Assembly: GCF_021730395.1 (NCBI RefSeq)
Contig: NC_069363.1
Location: 47,793,001-47,857,000 of the forward strand
Length of the DNA: 64,000 nucleotides
Source: Mercenaria mercenaria
Taxonomy: Eukaryota > Mollusca > Bivalvia > Venerida > Veneridae
Direction: 5' to 3'
In this document: positions 47,480 to 59,839 of the stretch, in pieces
Position numbering within the stretch: the stretch's first letter is position 1
Layout: the number at the start of each line of letters is the position of its first letter
Notes under the pieces: generated by a model
The model's input: only the letters and a program-made list of their open reading frames with translations
The model's database searches: none
What the model was told of the DNA's origin: nothing
Position numbers and translations under genes: made by a program

Positions 47480-49880
47480 CGCTTAAACATGTAATAAAAA
47501 TGTATCCGAAATGACAGTTCTATCTGAGGCTTGCCTAAGGAAGCTGGATCGGAAAAAGTTAAATCCGGATAAGTCTGACAACAACCCATCTATAGATAAT
47601 GTTGTCTATTCAGGGCTGAAGTTGTGGGCAAAACATATTCGAAAAGTTGAAGCAGGTCGCTGCTTAAAAGTTCCACCTGAAACTCGGCTGGACCGTTTAG
47701 TTCGTGTTCGCGTCTAGCCGTATTTGTATATGCCATCTGCATGGAAAGCGACTTGACACATCACTTTCGTGGCATCACACTGAATGTGAAACCGTCACTG
47801 ATATGACCTGCCAAGAAGCTACTGTTCTTGACCTATGCATCACAGGCATATCAATGCCAAGCTTTATTTCTGTTGGATAGACTATAGTCAGGATCAGATA
47901 AAATGCTGTGCACATATTGCCCCTTTTTTTGTTGTGTTTAGGCCTAGTCCGCCGCAAAGAAAATCTTCAATTCAGTTTTTACTGAAGGAAGAACATGAAG
48001 TGATGAATGCGTGTCACATGTAGTATGTGTCTGAAAGAAATAAATATAAATGCACAGAAAAAGATGAAGAAATAAAGAAATGAAAAATATATAAAAATTA
48101 CAAAAAAAAAAAAAAAATAATAATAAAAACAAAATGGAAAACAAATTACATCCTGGTGTGCGCGTCGCGAGGAGGGCATGCAGAAGATTACCTGGTGTGT
48201 TGCTAGTATTTTACAGCAAACATTTGCCAATCTACTACAACAAACAAACAGGATATGCGAATGAAAATTTAACCCAATGAATAATAATGAATTAACAGTA
48301 TTTGCTTCTCTCACTACTCTACATGTATAACATGCCTATATGTGCCCATTCAAACATTTGTATAGTATTTTAGTTACAAACAGATGTAAAAATATGTGAC
48401 TATCAAATTATTAAAATGAATATAAAAAGTATTGGTTACTTTACATTTGGGAACACCCTGTAGTTATATTTTTTGTTTAAAAGTACTGTTCCACCCCTTG
48501 CATCAACACAATAGTCACAGAAAGTGTGTATAATTAATATCTACATATGCTGGTCAAATATGGTTTTGATGCACGGGGGGGAACAATGTTCTTTAAAGCA
48601 AAATAGCTTTTATATGTATATAATAGGGTACGTAATTCTATTTAGAGCAAAAATTACCATTTTATGAAAAAATATTGAAAAATTTGACTTTAAGAAATAA
48701 TCTCAAATATGTATTTTGATGGTATATATAATTAAATACTTATTTCTTAGTGGTTTATTTTTCACTCTTGGAGTAGGCAAATTCATATAGAAAGTGTCCG
48801 AAGTCCTTAGACATGCTAAACTTGAAAACGAATGTCGCATCTGCATTGATCGATATTCAGGGGTCACGCGCTTGGGTCGCCCCTTCTAAATGTATAGGCG
48901 TGGACTTCTTTTATTTTTGCTAATGGGGAGTCAATTTACAGCGCTTTCTGACGATGTGCAACTACCTGGGCTTTAGCACGACATGTCAGCTTTTCATCTA
49001 CGCAAAAAATATTTGAACTCGCAATAAGCACAAATCCCACAGGGGTCCTAAACGGAGAAAGAGTATATGGAGTTTTTTTGGAACTTCGTCAAATCGTTCT
49101 TAAGGTCCTTTTTGATGTTGTCTGAAAGTGGGATGTAAAATATTTCCGTATTAATTTTATGAGCTGCCGACCTAGACATTTCAGAAATAATTTCAAAATG
49201 AATTTCGTGTACTAAATGTTGATTCTACGTAAGCGTGAAAAGGGCAATCAGACGCTAAGGGCTAAAAAAAAATTCTTTGTTTCCGGTAACATGCTCAAAA
49301 AAAAATTAGGGTAGGTAGGTCGATTTTTTTTTTTCGGAATTTTTTTTATTTAAATAAGCGAGACTTTTCGGAAATTATTTTTGTGTCAAAAAATGAAAAC
49401 AGATAAGGGGGTTATGCCTTTATAGCATCAGTACGTTGATTTCTAACATCACTGACAATGTTTAAAGCATAAAAAGTGCAGTTTTGCAACTTTTTGTTAA
49501 AAAGTTCAAAAAAAAAAAGTCTCCAAGGCCATAAAAACATTTAGGGTCGATCCGAAAATTTAGGGTAGGTCGGGATACCGGAAAAAACATTTTTTTAAAC
49601 CTAATACGTTTTATTACGTTACTTGTGCGAAAAGTTTATTTTATGATATGATTATTAAAAGCGAAAACAACGAGTCATTTTTCAATTTATATTTAGTAAG
49701 TCATATTCTACGCTCTTATGAGCGTACAACATGCAATTTTCAGAAATAAGTAGTTTTATATTAAATTAAATATAAAAAACGTAAAACAGTTTTTGCCATT
49801 TTTTAATAATGTATGAATTTTGTTACAAAAATAAATACTAGTACTGGAACGTAATTTGACTTAACTTATGAAGCCAAATA
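47480..49880. other. Region with no supported gene
   Basis: It includes a 69-codon open frame at 47511-47717 without a known domain and A/T homopolymer runs. Around 49300-49590 the words TTAGGGTAGGT and AGGGTCGATCC recur, probably a decayed repeat. Confidence 0.4.
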
Positions 49881-49884
49881 AAAT

Positions 49885-51440
49885 TTAAAATTCCACAGGC
49901 ATAAATCGTCTTAGAATTCTCATTTCCAGATACTCTGACACGAGCTTGCAATTGTGAAACTCTATAAGTTTTTGGTACAGTTCGTCCCAAAAGTCTTTCT
50001 CTTTCTTGGCCCGCTGAATATTTACTCCCTTAGGTGACCAAATTACAAAGTCGCACATGTCCACATCACATATTTCCATCTGCATTTGCATCTTGTGGTA
50101 ATATGCGTGAGTACGCTTCACTACTATTGCTCTGTCGTGAACACTAAAGCTCAGATTATATCTTTGTCTTCTCTTTAATGGGTTACATTTCTCTTATGCC
50201 AGACGGCATTTGATTTTCACGACACCCACAAGGTTCCCGTCGTTACTGTATACAAGTCCATCAGGACTGCATCCAAATTCAATAAATTTTGGAATAATCC
50301 ACAGTCCTGATTTTTCAGTTGTGTGTGAATTGTTCGCTTTACAGTATGCATCAGATCAATTGCTTCATTTTCATGACTTCTTCCGTAAAGCAACGCTTTT
50401 ACGTCAGGTTAGACCTTTCCCAATAACCGTCTTTTTAGAAGGTGATATCTACCTCTACGGGTCCTTGTCGAAACAATTTCCTTAGCAATCAATGCTGTAA
50501 TTCTTAGGCTTCAGCTTGTATGCCATTGTTCAGAATTTGTCTGCTCATGGGTGTTGGGAACATCATAGGTTTTTGTTTCTGTACAAGTTGATATGAATAA
50601 ATTTATTGCAGAGTCGGTCAAGTTCTTAAGTTTTAACTTGTCTACATCATTGTCACTGCATTTCATCTCGAGTACCTGCTGCATCATACTTACAGAGCTG
50701 CTGTTTGGTAGACTTGCTACGACATTGTACACAAACGTTTTTTCATCAACACTCTCTGATTGATCTTGGATCAAACTTTTCAATACGGTCAGGTTTTAAT
50801 TTTTGTTGTAGTCAGCACTTTGACATTGTGGGTCACGCTTGTTTTTTTTTCGACAGTATTCCACGTGCAAAGTTAACTACATGTAATTGGAGCTACCTGA
50901 TTTCTAAATTTCATTATGTAATCTTCCAACGAAAAAAGTAATGCAGCAATGTGATTACATCTACCCATTGATGAGGCTTTAAAATCACATGCCGTATCCA
51001 TAACCTTTCCCAAAGTTGACTTCAACGTAACACAAATACCGATATTTAGTTTGTTTTTACAGTGTTTGAAGCCATTACATTGCATTAAATGAATTGGCAA
51101 TCCTCTTTAATCTGGTGTTTCACATTCTTTACGTGTCTGCTTATGAAAACCTGTCTTCCTTTCAACATTGGTTTAGAGGTGTTGAAATCTTTTTCTCCAT
51201 CCTCACTGTCACTGCTACTGTCGGACTGATTAATTCTTGTTGTATTTGCTGTTGTTATTATGTGCTCATATACAGAACCATAACAAAACCCTTTTGGCGG
51301 GTGACCGGCTGGAAAATTCTTCCATCCTGTTGTCGGAAAGACTGGAACGTTCACTGAGCTGTCCTCTTCTCCGCGCAACTTGGCTAAGGCTTCAGTAACT
51401 TTCTGCTCATACCATCTACCGCCATCAATGGATGTGTAAT
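49885..51440 (-). pseudogene. Broken SWIM zinc finger / YqaJ-type exonuclease gene
   Basis: The minus strand reads, in order, a linker (GWKNFPAGHPPKGFCYGSV, about 51330), a SWIM-like segment (MGRCNHIAALLFSLEDY, about 50950), a spacer with YNVVASLPNSSS, a YqaJ-like core (FGCSPDGLVYS, about 50260) and its end (CDFVIWSPKGVNI, about 50040). YqaJ proteins are exonucleases of the lambda-exonuclease type. SWIM plus YqaJ proteins occur in multiple copies in bivalves as I recall. This copy has several breaks and looks dead. Whether it is a decayed host gene or part of a mobile element is open. Confidence 0.6.
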
Positions 51441-51616
51441 AATATCGTCAGCACCACCAGCTTCTATGCAAGCTTTACACCATTGTAAAAAATACATAAA
51501 CTAGTTTTGTGATAAAAAGCACATCTGTTTGCATGTGCATATGACAGATAACATCTGCAATTGGTTGTTCATGCCCTCAAACCATTTACACAAATATCTC
51601 TAAAATGACCATTATC

Positions 51617-51690
51617 TATTTATTTCTCTATTTATTTATTTATTTATTTATTTATTATTAATATATTTATTCATTTATTTATTTTCATTC
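51617..51690 (+). repeat. (ATTT)n low-complexity repeat
   Basis: A near-continuous TTTA run with small interruptions. Confidence 0.9.
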
Positions 51691-52554
51691 ATAATTTTTA
51701 GAAATTGATTTCTGGTATATCACATTATTTCCTGATATTAAACTTAAAATCATTTTTCTTACATTTTCACCTTTTAAAAGAAAGTGTCTTCTACAAAATA
51801 AATTGTAACTAACAAAAAAACCCAACAAAACAAAGAAAATATTTTAGCAACTAATTACATTTTAGGTATAAACAATACCAAAACAAACAAATTACTCAGG
51901 TAGACATACCTTTCAATCATATCTGTCTTTTTCCCAGATATATTTAAACATCTACACTCTAACTAGCGTTTAAGTTCACAAACAGAATATTTTCTGAAAT
52001 ATCACTGCAATGAAATGTTGTACCTGGGACATCATTTTCCGTTCATTTTACTGAGAATTTGTTTTCTGATGTTGCCATTGTTTATTATGGTAGTACAGAT
52101 ATATTATCAGTGTTTGTACGACCTTTCTAGAAATATTTATCACGTGGTACACACAGCCGATATTGATGACGTGCTTAACAACGTCTCCTATATATACAAT
52201 AACATTAGGTTATTCAACATTGTTCTGTTCAATACGGAGGTATATTTTGACGAGTACCCAGCTGAGAAAACTATATTGGATGAGCCGCTGTTGTACAGTA
52301 CAATGTTAAAAAACTTTTTTATTCTATATCTGTTTTATTTCAGTTTAAATTAAAAATGATTCACTGAATAATGTATTTCTGCCTTTTCTGTATTCTCCTA
52401 GCTTGGTATGAGTGCAAATATATATTATACAGAACAATGTTAGGCTCTAAATAACCTTTTTATTCTACATGAATATTTATTTTAATTCATTTAGAAATAT
52501 ACGTGATTCATTGAATGATAAATTAAATTCAACGTATAACCGATTTTGAGTGTA

Positions 52555-52740
52555 TTAATTTATGTAAAACACGATTTTGCTATACATTATTTCGATTCCA
52601 ATATGCTCTTAATCTAAAACAGTAGATAAAAAATAATAGCGCTTTTTTATCGCAACAAAAACATTGACGTCATAGCACGTTAACGTGACCTCATTTTTAA
52701 GTAAGCGTGTTTTAACAGAAGCATATTAGAATGAATGTTG
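52555..52740. repeat. Second copy of the lectin-intron repeat
   Basis: Shares TTTTGCTATA, ATTATTTCGATTC, AACAGTAGATAAAA, AACAAAAACATTGACGTC, CACGTTAACGTGAC and GTTTTAACAGA with 27240-27412. Confidence 0.7.
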
Positions 52741-53719
52741 TATTTCTGAGTCTCAGTATTAAATAAATCATATAGTGCAACCTCCCTACAACACTTTCGT
52801 TAGCGACAAAATAACCCTGCTTTCAAGACGCATAATCAGACTCTGTACATAGAGCGACTACTTCACCTGATTTACATTTTCACGCGTTTCGGGCTTTATC
52901 GTTTGTTTAACATGGGACTGTTGAACCATCCAAATACGGAAAAAATCCAGGTTTTTGTACTCACGTGCATCCAATACGGTAATATACTGTACGGTCACGT
53001 GTTGCAAATAAACGTTCACGATTGGATAAATCAAATAGATATAGAATAAAATATCTTAATAATAAATAATTTGGATCACACTGTTGAAATGCACTGTTCG
53101 ACATATTTCTATCACATATAATCATATTCTAAAAATAAATCAGTATTAATAGTACTGTATCTGCTGATTTTATTTTATTTCATAGTGACTAATCAATCGT
53201 TTTAGCCGATCTATAAAGTATTCATTAAAATGTTTATACCTGATCTGAGTACTCCGTTTAAATGCCTTTCATGTACACTCAAGTGTTTTACACACGGTAT
53301 TTTACCAATATTCTCCTCTGATTTCTATGTCCTAGCAGCCATCGATAACACAGAGAATAGACTGGCCTCGAACTCTATCACGTTGCTTTTGTAGCTGTCG
53401 TCTGCTTATAAAATATGGGTGATTTCCTTTATGGCAGTTAAACTACATAGAGCGGAGCACTGTATAGTGTAGCCGGTAACTTCATCTAATTAAAACATTT
53501 TACCATTTAACTTCTTCTAATAGTTTGAATCTGCAAGAAAGACACGCACATAATATATGCTGAACAAAATAAGTAACTGTGCAGATATATGTAAATATGA
53601 TAGTAAGGGTTAAATTATTTTTATATGTGTTGCAAGAGTATTTCAATGTAAATTTGTGTGGATTTTTTTTATCGCTCTACGTTTACGAAAAACAGATGAA
53701 ATGGTTGATTAAATATCGT

Positions 53720-54490
53720 AAGGGTTTTACACCAAATACAGGGTATGGCCACCTTGAGCATCGAGGACTGCCTGGCATCGTTAGCGCATAGAACCGGAGT
53801 GTGTTGATTTTGGCCTGTGGAATGTTGTTCCGCTCCTGAATTAAGGCTTGCGTTAGTTCGGTGGAATAGGGCGACGTCTAACCCGGTGATCCAAATTATA
53901 CCACAGGTGTTCGGTTGGATACAGAGGTGGGTTTTTGGCGGGCCAGTCAATAGGAATTCCAATGTTATTCGTCCTGAGAAAATGCACTGTATCTCTAGCT
54001 GTTGAAACACAGTTATACTGGCATTATTTTGAAACAGTGGGATGATCAAGACGAGTGCAGTAACTACGCACAATGCCTCCCCATACTTAGACGGAACGTC
54101 CACTCCCAAAACGATCTCGTTCAAGTACACGCCAGTCGGCATAACATTCATTTCTTCTACGGTATACTCGAACCCTGCTATCACTTCGATTAATGAAAAA
54201 ATCTCGACTCGTCGAAAATCAGAAAGCTGTTCTATTGTTGCCTTAGCCTGCGATGGTGTGTACGTGCCCAAATAATTCGATTTATGCGGTGACATCGCGT
54301 CATAACACAGCCAACGTAAAGACAAAGTCCACGTAGCTCACCCTCGCACAGACCAGCGCTTAAAATGTGGTCAAATATTCGGTTATGTGTATCAGGGATG
54401 TTAGCAGCAGTGGCAGTGGCAGTTTGGAAACGATTGCGTAGGTGGGTATTCAATAATCTGGTTCCCTGTCCAATATTGGTTCCCATTCAA
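53720..54490 (-). pseudogene. Broken Tc1-like transposase
   Basis: Minus-strand pieces follow Tc1 transposase in order: ATAANIP, then RINRIIWARTHHRRLRQQ (about 54250-54300), then DESRF (first catalytic Asp, about 54200), RVRVYRRRNE, then DWPAKNPPLYPTEHLW (catalytic Glu region, about 53900) and RRCQAVLDAQGGHT at the end. Frame changes and stops separate the pieces, so it is inactive. Terminal repeats were not found. Confidence 0.85.
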
Positions 54491-54549
54491 AATGGCTTCC
54501 AATTATTGGATCAGGTAACCACCAAGCGAAATAGACAAAATTGTGGCTA

Positions 54550-56580
54550 ACAGACTGCGTCGTAAAACAATATTTGAACCAAGCTGATTTCCTAATCAAA
54601 ATATATACCAGTCGGGCACCTGAATAGCTCAGCCAATCTGATCCTAGATTTTACCAACCAATGCGATCGCCTCCTTGTTTTCAAGGTAAACAAAGAATGA
54701 CATATCCATAACAACAACATGAAAACTTTTCCTTCGATTCATTCTGAAAAATGTGAATTTCTATGACGAAAGTACTTCATTTCGTTGTATTTTATACATG
54801 ATCATCAGAGAAAAACACAACTTATACCACAAGTAATACTGTCTTTGTTCAACAAATGAAGAAAAGCTGAAACTACCAGAAAATGCTGCCCCCAAAAAGG
54901 CACACCAGTGACACATGTTGACTCTGGAATTTTGACCAATAAAATCTATTAGATATTTACAAGTATTGTCTTTTCAACATGAGTTCATAGATAAATGTGC
55001 AAAGTCCAAGCTTGTCGGGTTGTTAATGCATAACTCAGTCTTCCAACATTTATAATCATCACAAATTATATTTGTCAAAATGTGACAAAACTCTTACTTA
55101 TTTTCATTTACACCTGCAATAAATCCCCTCCCCAGTCTCCTTCAAAACAAAACCAGAGACTTGCAGTTATAACCTGGAATCAATACTGAATGACCATTCA
55201 CTTGAAAATGCATATTATGCATAAAATGTCAATTAAATGTACTATTAAATCACTCCTCACAGGTCATGATCAAATACACCAAGAGCTTACATTAATGTGT
55301 GTCATGCATCTTCAATACAGGATAGTGCATGTTACATGAAGGCTGAAGACTGATAATTTTCAATGGAATGCAGTTTATCAAAATGTGATACCTGCTATCA
55401 GGGCCACATCCAGGATTTGGTTGATGAGGTTGCAAAGTTACTTGAGGATTCCAGGCATATGGAACCCTGCCCTGGATCATTGTGCAAGCATACCTGCAAT
55501 GGTGCAACCTGTCTTATATTTGACACAGTTTGAGTTGTTTTTTTTTACAAAATGTCGCAAGTAAATTTTCTATATAAGCAATATGGCTAATGTGATGGCT
55601 TTTTACTTTGACAGTCAGCAATAATAAAGAGTAATGTAAATAAAGTTCTGTGAGTGATTCAGTGAATCCAGCTGAACTTTTGTCTAAAATGACTGATGTA
55701 TTAATTTTAGGCTGTCAAAAATCAATGCTTGTTGGATTTTGGCCCCTTTCAGATCAGCCCATGCTTCACCAAGAAAACATCAGGTTAGGTGTGCACTTAC
55801 TGCACAGCTATAACTCCTGGACAAATCTTGCATATCACTTCAAAGAGTATTTTTCTTTTATTATCTTTTTATTCATTTGATAATTATGACTAAGCCATAT
55901 CTAAAAGATTTAATAAAACTGTCCCTAGACAGAATGTAAATCAATTTGTCAAAGTAAAAAATGTTTTTTGTATATTTAGTTTTTACAGTTATTTTCACTT
56001 CAGTTTGTTAGCTTTAATACATCTAGGTACTTTTAAACTATCCATCGCAAGTACATGTATTTGGTAATTGTACATTGTTAAGATAAAGAAAAGCAACAAT
56101 AATTTTATTAAGGTACATAATGCAATGAGGACAGTCACAATTCATGGTGTGGGATCCCTTAATTGTTATAAAAATGTATTGAGACAACAATGCACATTTT
56201 GGTGACTAATATGTAAGTATGATCATGAATTTATCATGTACAATTATGTATTATTTTTCAGGGTATATACCAAAAAAAATGTATAAAAATATACAATTAA
56301 TAACAAAAACTCCACAATGTTTTGTAAATTGGAAGTCCAAATAAATAGTTCTCATATACAAAGGCTTAGACTTCACATATAAGTTTTTTTTTTCCTTTTT
56401 GTGAATTTTAGAGTGTTATTTCAAGTCAGGCATTTTCTAATGCTATTTACTCGTGAAAAAAAATGTTTTTATCAAAATTAACTAAAATTATCTGTATGAG
56501 ATGTAGTCTGTATGAATAAATAGCACATTTGGGTAAAATTTACTTTTATGCTGCTGTGCTGAACCATAATATACAAGAAA
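54550..56580. other. Region with no supported gene
   Basis: AT-rich sequence with short open frames (for example 55650-55880 plus) that lack recognisable domains or splice context. Confidence 0.4.
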
Positions 56581-56586
56581 AAGCAC

Positions 56587-56612
56587 ATTATTATTATTAT
56601 TATTATTATACC
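56587..56612 (+). repeat. (TTA)n microsatellite
   Basis: An uninterrupted TTA run of about eight units. Confidence 0.95.
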
Positions 56613-56799
56613 AGACCACATCATGTCAGGAAAGGACAAACAGCAAAGTATGGGCTTAAAGTAATTTTCTGAGTAATTGTAAAAAGTGTTTTATACCTAT
56701 TCAATAAAAATTTGGGGGAGGGGGTGGGGACAGGTTTTCAGTGAAACCAGACCTCTTCCTACATTCTTACAGTTATGGAGTGTGGAGTGTAGCAAGTTT

Positions 56800-57640
56800 T
56801 TTTTATGCCCTCGAAGGGAGGCATATAGTTTTTGAACCGTCTGTCGGTCTGTCCGCAATTTTCGTGTCCGGTCCATATCTTTGTCATCCATGGATGGATT
56901 TTCAAATAACTTGGCATGAATGTGTACCACAGTTAGACGACGTGTCGCGCGCAAGAACCAGGTCCGTAGCTCAAAGGTCAAGGTCACACTTAGACGTTAA
57001 AGGTCATTTTTCATCATAGTGCATTGATGGGCGTGTCCGGTCCATATCTTTGTCATCCATGGATGGATTTTCAAGTAACTACGCATAAATGTGTGGCACG
57101 GTAAGACGACGTGTCGCGCGCAAGACCAAGGTCTGTAGCTCAAAGGTCAAGGTCAAACTTAGACGTTAAAAGTCATATTTCATGATAGTGCATTGATGGG
57201 CGTGTCCGGTCCATATCTTTGTCATTCATGCATGGATTTTAAAATTTTTGGGCATGTATGTGTACCACAGTAAGACGACGTGTCGCGCGCAAGAACCAGG
57301 TCCGTAGCTCAAAAGTCAAGGTCACACTTAGACGTTAAAGGTCATATTTCATGATAGTGCATTGATGGGCGTGTCCGGTCCATATCTTTGTCATTCATGC
57401 ATGGATTTTAAAATTATTGGGCATGAATGTGTACCACAGTAAGACGATGTGTCGCGCGCAAGATCCAGGTCCGTAGCTCAAAAGTCAAGGTCACACTTAG
57501 ACGTTAAAGGTCATATTTCATGATAGTGCAATGATGGGCATGTCTGGTCCATATCTTTGTCATTCATGCATGGATTTTAAAATAACTACGCATGAATGTG
57601 TGGTACAGTAAGACGACGTGTCGCGCGCAAGACCCAAGTA
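56800..57640 (+). mobile_element. Tandem-core element with 169-bp units
   Basis: GTGTCCGGTCCATATCTTTG starts each unit at 56864, 57033, 57202 and 57371, with a close variant at 57540, exactly 169 bp apart. The left flank is TATGCCCTCGAAGGGAGGCA, which I recall as the edge of a common bivalve repeat. Four full units plus a partial. Units carry AGGTCAAGGTCA or a one-base variant. Confidence 0.8.
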
Positions 57641-57666
57641 AATACTATTTTTTCTGTATGCCAGGG

Positions 57667-57732
57667 CTTCCTGCTAGGATTTGAACCTAGAATTCTACCT
57701 AAAGTAAGCGTGTTTCCTTACACTACAAGAAG
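57667..57732 (-). tRNA. tRNA-like sequence, probably a pseudogene
   Basis: The minus strand forms a 7-bp acceptor stem (CTTCTTG with CAGGAAG, one G-T), a 4-bp D stem (GTGT/ACAC) and a perfect 5-bp T stem around TTCAAAT. The anticodon arm is short and pairs poorly, and total length is only 66 nt. A- and B-box-like sequences are present. It sits directly after the 169-bp array. Confidence 0.4.
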
Positions 57733-57739
57733 TAACCCC

Positions 57740-58870
57740 ATAGCAATACAGACTTTTTAAAGCATGTTAACACTTTCATTTGTACATACTAATATAAAAG
57801 TGCAATTAGTTCCCACATTTGCTATAACAGATGATAACTGAAAAGACATATACAAAACGGGAATCTATATTATATATGTGACGGTGATACTTGTAAATAT
57901 TTAGCAGATTTCTCAATTGCCTCCAAACATTCCAGCGCTTCATGTTGTATGCCCTTTCGATGTAAATGCGTCACAGAATTCCGTCGAGCCAGTGTTAGAG
58001 GACATGATGGGTGGTACGCATTTCAAGGACAGACTCAAATAAAGCAAGGCTGCTATAGTTTATCTTGGTCATGTATTGTGCTTCGAAAGGACATTTTTAA
58101 AGATTTTATTCAATATTGATTGCGTGATTAAGATAGACAGATCAAAGGTAATAAAAAGTAAAACTCTTTTCAAACTCCTCAAAAAAGTAGTTTAGTGTTC
58201 AAGTTTGTCAAAATTGTTATACTACGGTAGAGCGTTCATGCAAGCTGCGCGTTACGTCTGGAAGCCATTTTCACAAAAGTTTAAGATACGTTAGTTAAAC
58301 GATAATTCCATTTTACTTTCGACTTATTTACACTCACAATGTGAACGTTGACTAGAGACACGTTTCATGACGATTCAACGCTGATTCAACGTTATATATC
58401 TACCAAATTGCAAATTACCAGTACTATACTGCCTTTCCACGTTGTGTCTTTTCGCACACTTAACCATTAGTCTCATTCATAGTGTCACGAACCTTTTGCC
58501 CATTTCTTCCTCTTTCCTGGATCAGCTAGTCTTCCTCCACTGCTGGAAGGGGATGGAGAGTGAGCTTCGCTTTCAACCTCTGGAGCAACAGCCGCTATAG
58601 CTCCATTGCCATGCTTCATATCTCATTATATATGGTAATATCGAGAGAAAAAATGAAAAGACATGAAACGTATGTACGTTGCTGAATTGCTTTGAGTAAA
58701 TGTTGGTCACAGTCCATGTAAAATATAAAGAACTAGTACTACATCGTGTTGTTTGACAAAGCATGTTGCTTCACTAAATGGTAATACAAGAGCTTCAGTA
58801 AATTAGATGCATCGTCAGACTTCTTGCAACTGATGAAGCATATTGAAGAATCATCAACGCTGATATGCTT
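57740..58870. other. Region with no supported gene
   Basis: Around 58015-58110, AAGGACAGACTCAAATAAAG and AAGATTTTATT resemble the tail of the dispersed repeat at 33870. Otherwise nothing is recognised. Confidence 0.35.
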
Positions 58871-58879
58871 TAATACATC

Positions 58880-59830
58880 ATTTGGCAGGGAAAGATTTCT
58901 TAAGACTGCCTTTTGGTTTAAAATCAGCATCAGAAATATATCACAACGCAATACATGAGTTATTTGAACATGTGTCAAGAGCTGATGATATTATAGTGTA
59001 CCTAGCAATACTTGAGAAACTTAATGAGATACTCAGAAAGGTGCTTGATATAGTTAGAACTGAAAATCTCAAGTTGAACAAAGACAACTGTCTGTTTGGA
59101 GTTCAAGAATGAACATTCTTTGGAAATGTGTTATCGGCCGAGGAACCGAAACCATATCCATAATGAGAAAAGGTCTGCGCAAATTGAGAAAGAATTTTTC
59201 AGAATTGTATACGCATGTGAAAGATTTATCATTTTGTCTATGTTAACCTACCATAAACCATTTGTTACAATTGTTACTCAAGGAACTTGAGTGACTGTCT
59301 ATTGAGAGTTCAGTGCATAATGCTGAGACTTTACACCAGAGAAATACATGTATACAGCAGATGCGTAGTATTGCGAGTCGACAGGGGATGATGTACAAGA
59401 TGACGTTGAAGTCTACATGAACAGTATAATGTCAAATAATTATATTGTTTACTGAATTCTTCAGGACATTAGTAAAAATCAGTCAATGATTGTCAGATGA
59501 AAGTTCTGATCGAGACAATTGAGACAGGGTTTCCAGTCGATAAGCATGTTTGTCCAAAGGTAACTACTGAGTATTTGAACATAAGAGATGAATTCAGTTG
59601 TGTATATAATGTTGTGATGAAAGATCATAAAGCGATTATTCCGAGAACATTACGGCGTTGCAGTGTATTTATAGTGAACATTTAGAAATTGAAAAATGCT
59701 GTCGTCGTGCAAGGGAGGTAATCTATTGGCCAGGAATGAATCAGAAAAATTGGAAAATGGTAGGAACTGCCATACGTGTATTTAAGCAAGACCAAATGAA
59801 GCGTCTAAGCCTCTTATGCCAGAAATAGTG
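58880..59830 (+). mobile_element. Ty3/gypsy retrotransposon fossil (partial)
   Basis: Remnants appear in the family's usual order: reverse transcriptase (LPFGLKSA, LNKDNCLFG), RNase H (RSAQIEKEFFRIVYACERF), the segment before integrase, and an integrase zinc-binding region (YWPGMN). The element is truncated at both ends, has several breaks and shows no long terminal repeats in this window. Erosion suggests an old copy. Confidence 0.75.
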
Positions 59831-59839
59831 TGACAGACA

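Noticed and set aside
47511-47717. 69-codon plus-strand open frame next to the hairpin MITE
   Set aside because: Reads smoothly but has no known domain, splice context or promoter; probably a repeat remnant or chance.
52015-52353. 112-codon plus-strand open frame
   Set aside because: No recognised domain; the apparent start is TTG. Kept only as context for the shared 23-bp word.
53669-54325. 219-codon minus-strand open frame
   Set aside because: For most of its length it is an off-frame reading across the broken Tc1 transposase; the real motifs lie in other frames.
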